From CAZDET01 sp964504335 (GTDB lineage: Bacteria > Bacteroidota > Bacteroidia > Chitinophagales > Saprospiraceae), in the NCBI GenBank assembly GCA_964504335.1, contig CAZDET010000012.1:1-64000 (forward strand): a DNA stretch of 64,000 bases, given 5' to 3'. The notes beneath the pieces were generated by a model, which worked only from the letters and a program-made list of their open reading frames with translations, ran no database searches and was not told the DNA's origin. A program made the translations under genes and the position numbers. Shown piece after piece: positions 28,182-37,500 of the stretch. The first letter of the stretch is position 1. Every line of letters begins with the position of its first letter.

Positions 28182-31100
28182 TTATCTAAGCAACGTCACA
28201 CTCCCCTTGTAGTACTTGCGAATACCATTTCGGAACAGCACCGTAGCCTGGTAGGCATATGCGCCCTGCGGAAGGATTTTTCCGTGGCGCATGTGCTGCC
28301 CATCCCAGGCCGCTGCCGGCTGATCGCCTTCCAGGTCACGACTTTCCCAGACCAGTTCTCCCCAGGGGGTGAAGATCTGTAAGTGCCACTCTTCGATCCC
28401 CATCCCCGCCGGTTTGAAGTAGCGCACGTCTCCGCGCCCCGTTTCCGGCGAAAAGGCATTTGGAAAATACAGCGTCGCAAACAGCTCCGGTCCAACCTCC
28501 GTCCGGGCAGTATCGATGCATCCGTTGCCGTTGAAGGCGTAGAGAATGACTTCCCAGCCAGCTTCATCTAAGGCGTTGCGATTGTATTGATGTACCGGAT
28601 CTTCCTCGGCGGAAAAGGAGCCGTCCCCGAAATCCCATTCGTAGCTAATGGCATTTTCACTCAAGTTGGTAAAAGCAACGGTGCCTTGTTCATTCGGTAC
28701 TTCCGTCCATACAAAATCAGCGAGGGCGGTCGGTAGAATCTCGACGGAGTTCTCGCGGTCGAGGGTATCAAAGCAAGCATTTTTATAACCGGCTATAAGC
28801 CGTGCCGAGTAGACCCCCGCCTGATCGAAAACTACCGTCGGTTCAAATTCCGTCGACGTATCCCGGTTGCCGAAAAACCACTGGTAACTATCCGCTTGCT
28901 GCGTGTAATTCCCGAACTGAACGGTGACCGGCGCGCAACCACTTACCTCCGGCGGGTCGAAATCGATTAGGGGCACGGGATAGGACGTCCGGGAGGTGAC
29001 TACCGTATCGGCACAACCAAAGGAATTTGAAACGATCAGTTGTAGGTCGACCGTTCCTTCCTGATCAAAAACGAACAGGGGATTCGTCCGCCCGGATAAC
29101 TGACCGTCTGTGAGCGTCCATTGATAACCGGTGGCCCCGCTACTGAGATTAGAAATCTGCAAGGTATCCGGAAGCCCGCAGTGGATGGGTGCTACGGGCT
29201 CAATCCGCGCCTCGGGCGCCTCGTACACGAGCACCTCCACCTGGGCGGAATCGCTGTAGCAGCCGTTCGGATCGACGCTTCGCAGGCGTACCAGGTGCCG
29301 ACCTGGCTCCGTAAATACGTGGCAGGGAGCTACCTCCGTAGACGTATTGCCATCTCCAAAATTCCACTCAAACAATTGGGCATCCTTGCTGAGGTTGGTA
29401 AAGCAGACGCGGAGAGGGGGGCATCCGTTGGTTGCATCAGCAGCCAGCTCGGCCTCCGGTCTTGCCAGTATAACTATAGTCGTGGAATCCTCAGCAGGAC
29501 AGCCGTTGTCGGCAGAATAAATAAGGAGCCGGACCGTATACGTCCCAGCCGAGTCGTAAATGTGGCTCGGGCTGAGCGCATTGCTGGTGGTACCGTCGCC
29601 AAAATCCCAAAGGGTGACGGCGGCACGAGGGGAACGGTTGACGAATCGGACCGGCTCTCCGATGCAGGCGGCTGTCGGCACCTCCATCGCTATCTCAGGT
29701 TGGGGCAATACGTCAATTTGTACTTCCGTAGAATCCGTGCTGCATCCGTTATCGGCGTATTGCCACACGGTAAACAGCCCGGACGAGTCGAAGGTATGGA
29801 CAGCATCGGCTTGTGCCGAGGTGCTTCCGTCGCCGAATTCCCAACGCACTGCGGCACCGGGAGTAGCATAACTTTCAAAGCGAACCGTAAACGGCTGGCA
29901 GCCGCTCGTCGTATCCAAATCAATAAAGGCTGTGATATTCTTCGGGTGCACCAAAATGGTGTCGAAGGCCGTATCCCGACCGCATTCGTTGCCTACCTCC
30001 AAGCTGACTGGATAGTATAGAATACTATCGGTATCATTAAAATAGGTCTGCTGGCCGGGCAGGCTATCTACCGAAAAGACGCCATTCCCAAGATCCCATT
30101 GGTAGGTATCGGGGGAGCCGATACTCGTGTTGGCAAAGGATATTTTGAGAGGCGCGCAACCGTCGTCGACGTTCGTCCCGAATTCAGCTATGGGCAGAGC
30201 GCGTACCTGAATCGTGTCGAATATTCGCTTATCACCACAGGTGTTGTAAGCGCGCAATTTCACCACGTATTGAGTATCGCGGGTACCTTGTAGAAACTCA
30301 ATGGGCGGAGGGCCTTCCTCGTTACTGACTTGTCCGTTGCCAAAATCCCATTCGTATCGCAGGTCGGAACCGGTACTGGCATTGGTGAAGCGAACCGTAA
30401 ATGGTGCACAAGCATCGGTCACGTCGGGCGCAAATGCCAATACCGGCGGACTTAGAATATTGACCTGCCGTTCTCGTGTCGCCGCGCATCCGACTTCCGA
30501 TTCGACACTCAGGCGAACGGTATAGGTTCCTTCCGTATCGAACTGATGATTCGGTCGCTGTCCTTCAGCAGTCGTGCCGTCTCCAAAATCCCAGCGGAAG
30601 CTTCCCGCCCCCCGGTACACACTGCTGAACGTAATGGGGGAATTTACGCAAGGGTTTTCCGACGGGCTAAAAAGGGCCGAAGGTTTGGGTTCCACCAGCA
30701 GTTCCAGTGTATCGCTGGCAGCACAACCGAGTTCGGTATCACTCAAGGTGTAAATCAAGGAGTAGGTACCCGCTTCTAATTGCCGGGGGTCGAGCAACCC
30801 ACTACTCCCATCTGTAATGCCGGGGCCGCTCCACATTCCGCCGTCGGCATTCGGCACGGGCAGGTTGAAGGCGGGAATTCCTTCACATATACTCGTATCC
30901 TGCCCGGCGGCTACGGCCGAGTTATCAACAATACTGACGGCAACAGTGTCCAGGGATTCGCAGGTGGTACCCTCCCGGTAATGGTAAATAAAAGAGTGGG
31001 TCCCGCCCCCAGCCGTTTGAAGATCAATGAGACCGGTGGAATCAATTCCGGGCCCCTTCCACATTCCGCCGGGAGGGGTCGCCGGTAGTAGAATCTGTTC

Positions 31101-32999
31101 GTCGTCAATACACACGCGGCGGTCATCACCGGCGCGCGCTTGCGGTGGTTCTTTTACACGTAGCATCAGGGAATCGTTCACCACGCACTCGCCCAAAGTA
31201 TACGAATAGGAAATCGGATAGACGCCGTATCCATTTGGACTCGCCTGGCCCGCATCGAAAATACCCATTTCCGAATCGATCACCCCCGGACCAAACCAGC
31301 GGACCGTTCCCCCAGCTGGCAGGAGTTCGAGCTCCGCATCCGGAAGCAACTCGAACGTTCCCGGAAACAAACAGGAAACGGCCGTATCAGGAGCACCTAC
31401 GGTGGGCACGGCTTGTACTTCGGCTAGTGAAGTCTTACTCACTGTACAGCCGGAGGCATCCTCGTAGGCATAGTTTAGTTCAAAGGAGCCCGGCCCGGAA
31501 AGGGCCGGGTCGAATACACCCAAGTTGATATCGGCAATCCCGTCTCCCGACCAAATGCCCCCTTGGGGCGAAAAGGACAAGGTGTAGGGATCCGCCGTGG
31601 AACAAAGCGTAACATTATCTTCTACCTGGATGCTTGCTGCCGCTTGCACCTCAATCATCAGGGTGCGTTGGGTGCGGCAGGCATCCGCAAGGCGGTATCG
31701 AATGGTGTGAGTGCCGGGCCCGGCGGCAGCTGGATCAAATCGGCCTTCGGCATCGACAGCCGGCCCGCTCCAGGTACCTCCCGGTTGGTTTGCCCTAAGT
31801 CGTACAGGGTCGCTGGCCGTGCAAAGCGGACCGTTGGGCCCCTGCACTTGCAAATCAACCGGATCGCCGATAAGAACGTCCGCCGTATCGGAAACTACCC
31901 CGCAGTCGCTGGTAGTCGTAACGATTATTTGACCGCTCTCGGTAAATCGAACCGGACCGGGTTCGAAGCCACTGGCTTTTCCTGGTTGCCCATTTACAAA
32001 AGTCCAACTAACTTCCGTAATCCGTGTGCGATCCACAAATGTAGCGGAGGGGGTCACCGTGGCGGTACCGCAAAGGGGAGGAATTGAATCGATCAGCCCC
32101 GAGGGAGAGTCATAGACCGCAATGGTATCCGACCATTCGGCTTCGCCACAAGAATTAGCCGTGGTCAACTGAAGGACGTAGTCGCCGGGATTGGCAAAGA
32201 ACAACTCCGGCTCCTGCGAGGTGGCATCGGTACCGTTGATGAATTCCACTCCGCTGGCTGGTTGGACCGACCAATTGTAAACGAGTTCCTGATCGACCTG
32301 ATTGACAATTGGTAAGGTATGCGGGGCGCATCCGTTCTGGGTTTCTGCGTCCAGGGTAATGTTTGCGGTTGGTGCCTCCGTTACGACGATCAGGCCGGAG
32401 TCGACGGCCATATCACAATCGTTGAAGACTTCCACCACGGCCCAATACGCACCGGGCTGATCATAGGTATGCCGGGGAGACGCTTCACTACTGGTCGTTC
32501 CGTCACCGAAATCCCAGTGGACGCTGTCTGCATTACAGATTTCCACGTTGAATCCAGTCTCTTCTCCTTGGCAAACGGCAGTCGGTACAAATTCGACGCG
32601 GGGGCGGTATTTCACCAGCACCCCCGTTCGCTGAAAGTGGCAACTCTGCTCCGTGCCACAGGATCGGTAAATTTCCAGTGTAATTTCGTAATAGGTAGAA
32701 CCGGTGAGGCAGGCCTCTTCATCCGATTCCTTGTAGGTATGGGACTGATTGTCGGTAGTCTGAACGGTGTCACGAGTTCCGTCGCCCCAATCGAAGATGT
32801 AATAATCAATATTGTTTTCGGAGGTCAAATTCTCCACGGTGAAAGGAGTCCCTTCACAAACGACGGTCTGATTACCGCTCAATATGAATTTGGCAACGAT
32901 ATCTCCACAATCATCACTGATACATTGCCCCCATACTGTGTTTGCCATCCCGCTCACCAGCAGGATTAACCACCAGGATATTCGTTTCATGCTACGCAT
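28182..32999 (-). CDS. Giant PKD-repeat surface protein with T9SS type B sorting domain (giant 3)
   Basis: 1605 residues from ATG 32999. This start is chosen because giant 2 has an equivalent MR[ST]M start and because it brings all three giants to within one residue of the same length. Signal peptide ends VWGQ. The order is a conserved QCISDDCGDIVA start, about four PKD-like domains, five 'GG.WSGPG' repeats of ~75-85 residues, nine PKD domains (WDFGDGTTS, YEWDFGNGQVS, WNFGDGNTS and others) and a type B CTD (YFPNAFSPETGRGDVRYFKP to YYKGSVTLLR). It is preceded by its own PorP/SprF gene, with a sequencing gap between. Inferred to be a T9SS-exported, SprB-like surface adhesin. Confidence 0.92.
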   Translation of the reverse strand: MRSMKRISWWLILLVSGMANTVWGQCISDDCGDIVAKFILSGNQTVVCEGTPFTVENLTSENNIDYYIFDWGDGTRDTVQTTDNQSHTYKESDEEACLTGSTYYEITLEIYRSCGTEQSCHFQRTGVLVKYRPRVEFVPTAVCQGEETGFNVEICNADSVHWDFGDGTTSSEASPRHTYDQPGAYWAVVEVFNDCDMAVDSGLIVVTEAPTANITLDAETQNGCAPHTLPIVNQVDQELVYNWSVQPASGVEFINGTDATSQEPELFFANPGDYVLQLTTANSCGEAEWSDTIAVYDSPSGLIDSIPPLCGTATVTPSATFVDRTRITEVSWTFVNGQPGKASGFEPGPVRFTESGQIIVTTTSDCGVVSDTADVLIGDPVDLQVQGPNGPLCTASDPVRLRANQPGGTWSGPAVDAEGRFDPAAAGPGTHTIRYRLADACRTQRTLMIEVQAAASIQVEDNVTLCSTADPYTLSFSPQGGIWSGDGIADINLGVFDPALSGPGSFELNYAYEDASGCTVSKTSLAEVQAVPTVGAPDTAVSCLFPGTFELLPDAELELLPAGGTVRWFGPGVIDSEMGIFDAGQASPNGYGVYPISYSYTLGECVVNDSLMLRVKEPPQARAGDDRRVCIDDEQILLPATPPGGMWKGPGIDSTGLIDLQTAGGGTHSFIYHYREGTTCESLDTVAVSIVDNSAVAAGQDTSICEGIPAFNLPVPNADGGMWSGPGITDGSSGLLDPRQLEAGTYSLIYTLSDTELGCAASDTLELLVEPKPSALFSPSENPCVNSPITFSSVYRGAGSFRWDFGDGTTAEGQRPNHQFDTEGTYTVRLSVESEVGCAATRERQVNILSPPVLAFAPDVTDACAPFTVRFTNASTGSDLRYEWDFGNGQVSNEEGPPPIEFLQGTRDTQYVVKLRAYNTCGDKRIFDTIQVRALPIAEFGTNVDDGCAPLKISFANTSIGSPDTYQWDLGNGVFSVDSLPGQQTYFNDTDSILYYPVSLEVGNECGRDTAFDTILVHPKNITAFIDLDTTSGCQPFTVRFESYATPGAAVRWEFGDGSTSAQADAVHTFDSSGLFTVWQYADNGCSTDSTEVQIDVLPQPEIAMEVPTAACIGEPVRFVNRSPRAAVTLWDFGDGTTSNALSPSHIYDSAGTYTVRLLIYSADNGCPAEDSTTIVILARPEAELAADATNGCPPLRVCFTNLSKDAQLFEWNFGDGNTSTEVAPCHVFTEPGRHLVRLRSVDPNGCYSDSAQVEVLVYEAPEARIEPVAPIHCGLPDTLQISNLSSGATGYQWTLTDGQLSGRTNPLFVFDQEGTVDLQLIVSNSFGCADTVVTSRTSYPVPLIDFDPPEVSGCAPVTVQFGNYTQQADSYQWFFGNRDTSTEFEPTVVFDQAGVYSARLIAGYKNACFDTLDRENSVEILPTALADFVWTEVPNEQGTVAFTNLSENAISYEWDFGDGSFSAEEDPVHQYNRNALDEAGWEVILYAFNGNGCIDTARTEVGPELFATLYFPNAFSPETGRGDVRYFKPAGMGIEEWHLQIFTPWGELVWESRDLEGDQPAAAWDGQHMRHGKILPQGAYAYQATVLFRNGIRKYYKGSVTLLR

Positions 33000-33057
33000 T
33001 GGCTCAGCAAGTGGCGCTTCCACTTTGCTGTTGGATTAAGTAAATAGTGCTTCAGAC

Positions 33058-33073
33058 GCTACCGGAGGGTAGC
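33058..33073 (-). promoter_or_regulatory. Small hairpin upstream of giant 3
   Basis: GCTACC and GGTAGC form a perfect 6-bp stem with a 4-nt loop in the porP3-giant 3 spacer, 58 nt from the start codon. No U-run follows it. Confidence 0.35.
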
Positions 33074-33115
33074 TTGCGTAACTGGGAATGATAAGGAGTT
33101 GGGGAGGTGGGTTTT

Positions 33116-33215
33116 NNNNNNNNNNNNNNNNNNNNNNNNNNNNNNNNNNNNNNNNNNNNNNNNNNNNNNNNNNNNNNNNNNNNNNNNNNNNNNNNNNNNN
33201 NNNNNNNNNNNNNNN
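33116..33215. other. Assembly gap (100 N)
   Basis: Exactly 100 ambiguous bases, the usual placeholder for a scaffold gap of unknown length. It lies in the porP3-giant 3 spacer. The real spacers in the sister cassettes are about 103 and 155 bp, and the sequenced flanks here already add up to 129 bp. Confidence 0.98.
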
Positions 33216-33228
33216 ATTACAGCATTAA

Positions 33229-34404
33229 TCATTTTCCTTTCCGGTACCAGATGCCCTGCCACCGCTTGCGGTGCCGCTTTCCGACGGAGGGGCAACGCAT
33301 GCTCTTTCCGGGGCCTCGGCCATCGGCATCCAGTTTGTTGAGTGCTCCGCAGAGCAATCCATTTGATTGGATGTAATACTTCAGCGAAATTTCGAAGGTG
33401 CCACCCGTGCGAGAGCGAAGCCCCCCGACGTTCAGGTCGTAGCTCAGTCCGAGGTCAACTGCCTGGCGGCGGTCAATATTAAAACCAAAGCCGAGATAGC
33501 AACTCAAACCATCGGTGTTTTGAAAGCCCGCTGCGGGGTGGTAATTCTGGTAAAACAACCCCATCGAAGCCCCCTGGAAATAACCGAGGAATCCGAGCGA
33601 GGTAACCCCTAGCCCGCCCTGCTGTTCGTGGCGCACCTGAGGTACGAATCGGAAAATGTCGAGCTTGCTACCGATGCGAAAAAAGGGTGCATACATCCCC
33701 AAATGAAAGACGTATCGGGGGGGTAATCCGGTCGTGAGTCCCTGTAAGGATTCGATAGGGCCAGTATCCAGTCGGAAATTCAACGCATTGTGTACGGCTA
33801 CTCCGATTTCAAATTCCATGTTTTCCTTCCACTTGGTGGGTCGATCCCACCGCAGCAGCGCTCCGAGGTTGACCCCGCCAAAGCTTACGGGAATACCGTC
33901 ATTTGGCTGAAATTGTGTCGGTTTGACATTTCCTTCCAGCGCATCCAACTGATCGCTGAATACGAGCCTGCTCCAGTCGATCGTCTTGCGCATATAGTAA
34001 GGAGAAAACCCTATTCGGATGTTGACTGGCCGTCGGGGCGTACCCAGCGGCAACACTCCGGCAATCGGCAGTGCAGCAGCAACCGTCTGCAATTCTCCTT
34101 CTCCTTCTACATCCCGCCAGAGCTGTAGTCCGAGCGCCAGCGGTGTACAGGCCTCCAACCCCTCGTAGGAAAGGTACTGGGTCTGAAATCCTCCGGGAAT
34201 ATCCACCCACTGCTGTCGGTAAACAGCCGTGAGACTTATCCCCCCATCCATCCCGGTATAGGCTGGATTCAAGTAGGTTGAATTGTTAAAAAACTGGGAG
34301 AAAACGGGGTCTTGCGCGGTCAGAAGAAAGGGCAATAAAAGCAACGCACCGACCACCGTCACCGCGCGGGACGGAGGTGGCTTGCGCCTGGTAGAGACGT
34401 GCAT
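33229..34404 (-). CDS. PorP/SprF family type IX secretion membrane protein (porP3)
   Basis: A 391-residue outer membrane beta-barrel. The signal peptide ends FLLTAQ, followed by the family signature DPVFSQFFNNSTYLNPAYTG, then R..W, barrel strands and a short C-terminal tail (MRCPSVGKRHRKRWQGIWYR) that is Cys-containing and strongly basic. In Flavobacterium, SprF of this family is required for secretion of the SprB adhesin encoded beside it. It directly precedes giant 3, so it most likely serves that cargo. A TACATTCG sequence 41 nt upstream of the ATG resembles the -7 box seen in porP1. Confidence 0.93.
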   Translation of the reverse strand: MHVSTRRKPPPSRAVTVVGALLLLPFLLTAQDPVFSQFFNNSTYLNPAYTGMDGGISLTAVYRQQWVDIPGGFQTQYLSYEGLEACTPLALGLQLWRDVEGEGELQTVAAALPIAGVLPLGTPRRPVNIRIGFSPYYMRKTIDWSRLVFSDQLDALEGNVKPTQFQPNDGIPVSFGGVNLGALLRWDRPTKWKENMEFEIGVAVHNALNFRLDTGPIESLQGLTTGLPPRYVFHLGMYAPFFRIGSKLDIFRFVPQVRHEQQGGLGVTSLGFLGYFQGASMGLFYQNYHPAAGFQNTDGLSCYLGFGFNIDRRQAVDLGLSYDLNVGGLRSRTGGTFEISLKYYIQSNGLLCGALNKLDADGRGPGKSMRCPSVGKRHRKRWQGIWYRKGK

Positions 34405-34509
34405 TGAGTGTTCGCGTTTTTGGGATATAATAAGCGTGTCACCACGAATGTATAAATTAATTTACGTCATATGTGTTATCAAAACGTTAAGGCCCGGATT
34501 TAACATTCG

Positions 34510-37500
34510 CTACCGCAGCAACGTCACGCTTCCTTTGTAATACTTCCGTACGCCATTCAAAAACAACACGGTTGCCTGGTAGGCATAAGCGCCTTGCGGA
34601 AGGAGTTTACCGGTTCGTCGGTGGGTACCGTCCCAGGCAGCTGCCGGCTGGCCACCCTCCAATGCTTCGCTCTCCCAGACCAGTTCGCCCCAAGGGGTAT
34701 AAATCTGGAGGTGCCATTCCTCGATTCCCAGGCCAGCTGGCTTGAAGACGCGGACATCTCCCCTACCGGTTTCCGGAGAAAAGGCATTTGGAAAGTGGAG
34801 GGCAAATAAAGGCTCGGGGGCTACCTCTGCCAGGGCGGTATCTATGCAGCTATTGTCGTTGTAGGCCATTAGTTTCACTTCCCATACGACCTGGCCCTCC
34901 GCATTGCGGGTAAAGGAATGAGTCGGATTTTCCTCTTCACTAAAGAAGCCATCTCCGAAATCCCATTCGTAGCCAAGAGCATTTGTGCTCAAATTTCGAA
35001 ATACGATGGTACCCGGATCGTCGGGCAATTCCGTCCAGGTAAAGGCCGCTTCGGGGCTGGGTAGAATTTCGACGGAACTCGCCAAATCCAAAGTGTCAAA
35101 ACACGTATTTTGGTAACTAGCAATCAGCCGTGCAGAATAGGCTCCGGCGCGATCGAAAGTGACGGTGGGTTCAAATTCTGTCGAGGTAGTACGATTGCCA
35201 AAAACCCACTGGTAGCTATCCGCATTCTCAGAAAGGTTTTCGAATTGAACGGTAACCGGTGCGCACCCACTACCGTTCGGTAAATTAAAATCGGCAATAG
35301 GCCCAATTTGACTGGTTCGCTGGAGGCTGGTCGTGTCGGCACAACCGAAGGAATTCGTAACCACGAGCTGTATATCGACCGTTCCTTCCTGCTCAAAAAT
35401 GAACGTCGGATTGGTCAAGTCGGACAGCTGACCGTCGCTAACCGTCCAGAAATAATCGGTCCCTCCTTGTGTTTGATCTTCCAATCGCAACGTATCCGGT
35501 AAGCCACAATTGAGTGGATCTACGGGTGCGACGGCCGCAATGGGAGCGTCGTACACCAGCACCTCGACCGTGGCCGAATCGCTGAAGCAGCCGTTCGGGT
35601 CAACACCCCGCAATCGGACGCGGTGCCGGCCTGGTTCGGTAAATACGTGGCAGGGTGCCACATCGGAGGAGGTATTGCCGTCACCAAAATTCCACTCAAA
35701 CGATTGAGCATCGGTACTCAGATTCGTGAAGCAAACCTGTAAGGGAGGGCAACCATTCAACACGTCTGCTTCGAGCGCCGCATCCGGTCGGGGCAGAATC
35801 GTGATGGTAGTAGAATCTTCTGCCGGACAATCGGAATTGGCATCGTATATCAGCATTCGCACGGTGTAGGTACCCGCCGAATCGTATCTATGATTCGGAT
35901 TTCGGCGATTGCTGGTCGTACCGTCCCCAAAATCCCAAAGAGTAGTAATCGCCGTCGGAGAACGATTTGAAAAGCGAATTGAATCACCCAAACAAGCAGT
36001 TGTAGGCACCTCCATAGCTATCTGAGGCTTGGGGAAAATTTCGATTTGAACTTGCGCGGTATCGGAACTACAACCATTTTCGGCTATTTGTCGAATAGTG
36101 AATATCCCGGCCGAGTCAAACGTATGAATTGCATCGGGTGCAGCAGAAGTTCCGCCATCCCCAAATTCCCAGTTAACATTCGCTCCCGGAGTTGCAAAGT
36201 TTTCAAATTCAAGCGTGAGCGGTACACATCCCCTGGCGGTGTCCAGTGAGATGAATGCCCGAACTTCGGGCGGTTGTACCACAATGGTATCAAAGGCCGT
36301 ATCAGTGCCGCATTTATTCGCGACGGTCAAGCTGAGATAATACTCTTTATTCCCTTCCGGATCGCCCTCGTAAATTTGTGGTCGGGGCAAGAAATCGACG
36401 GAAAAGTTGCCGTTGCCTAAATCCCACTGATAGGTATCCGGGATTCCCGTACTGGCATTCGCGAAGGAAATTTCCAGGGGTGCGCAACCATCGTCTACCT
36501 GAGTGGCAAAAATAGCTTCGGGTACTCCCTGCAGACGGATCGTATCTTTTATGGTTTGCTCGCCGCATCCATTGTACGCTCGCAGGGTTACGACGAATTG
36601 CGAATCGAGCCCCATGGGCTCGTACAGAACAGAATCCGGCACTTCCTTGTTACTTACTCTGCCGTTTCCGAAATCCCATTCGTAGCGCAAATTCGCTCCG
36701 CGGCTATCATTATCGAATCCTACCATGAGCGGAGCGCATCCCTCACCGATATCCGGTGTAAAATCCAACCGGGGCGGACCGGCAATGACGATATCCTGAA
36801 ACCGGCTACCCTGGCATCCGAAGGGAGTCTCGATATCCAGCCGGACGCGGTAAGTCCCTTCGGCAAAGGATCGTACTACCGTATCACCGGTTGCCGTAGT
36901 GCCATCACCGAAGTCCCACTGGAAGGTACCCTGTCCTTTGTAAGCACTTACAAACGTGATGGGGGTATTGACACAAAGCGATTCTTCGGGGCCGAACAGT
37001 CCGGATGGCTTTGGTTTCACTTCTACCAAGACGGTGTCGTTTGCAGAACAATCGAGCCCCGGTTCGGCAATTTGGTATACTAATACGTGCACGCCGGGTT
37101 CCAGCGCGCTAGGGTCGATCCGGCCCGATTGCCCGTCTATTACTCCGGGCCCGGTCCAAATTCCGCCAGCCGGCGTGGCCGGAGCCATTTCGAAAATGGG
37201 GCTGTCTTGGCAAATGGTCACATCGTCTCCGGCGGCGGCTTTTGTAAGGTCCGCTACACTTACCTGCACCGTATCTTCTGCCTGGCAGGTGGTACCTTCC
37301 CGGTAGCGATAAATGTATTGGAAAGCTCCTTCGCCAATGGCTCTTAGGTTGATCAATCCATTGTTTTTAATGCCGGGGCCGCGCCACCTCCCGCCAGCGG
37401 GAGTGGCGGTAAGCAGGATTTCTTCGCGATCCAGGCAAACGCGCCGATCGTCGATTGCTTCGACCTGAGGGGGCTCCTTCACCGTCAGCAGAAACTCATC

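Noticed and set aside
33059..33341. Short frames spanning the N run
   Set aside because: Their middle is unknown sequence, so the reading frame across the gap is meaningless.
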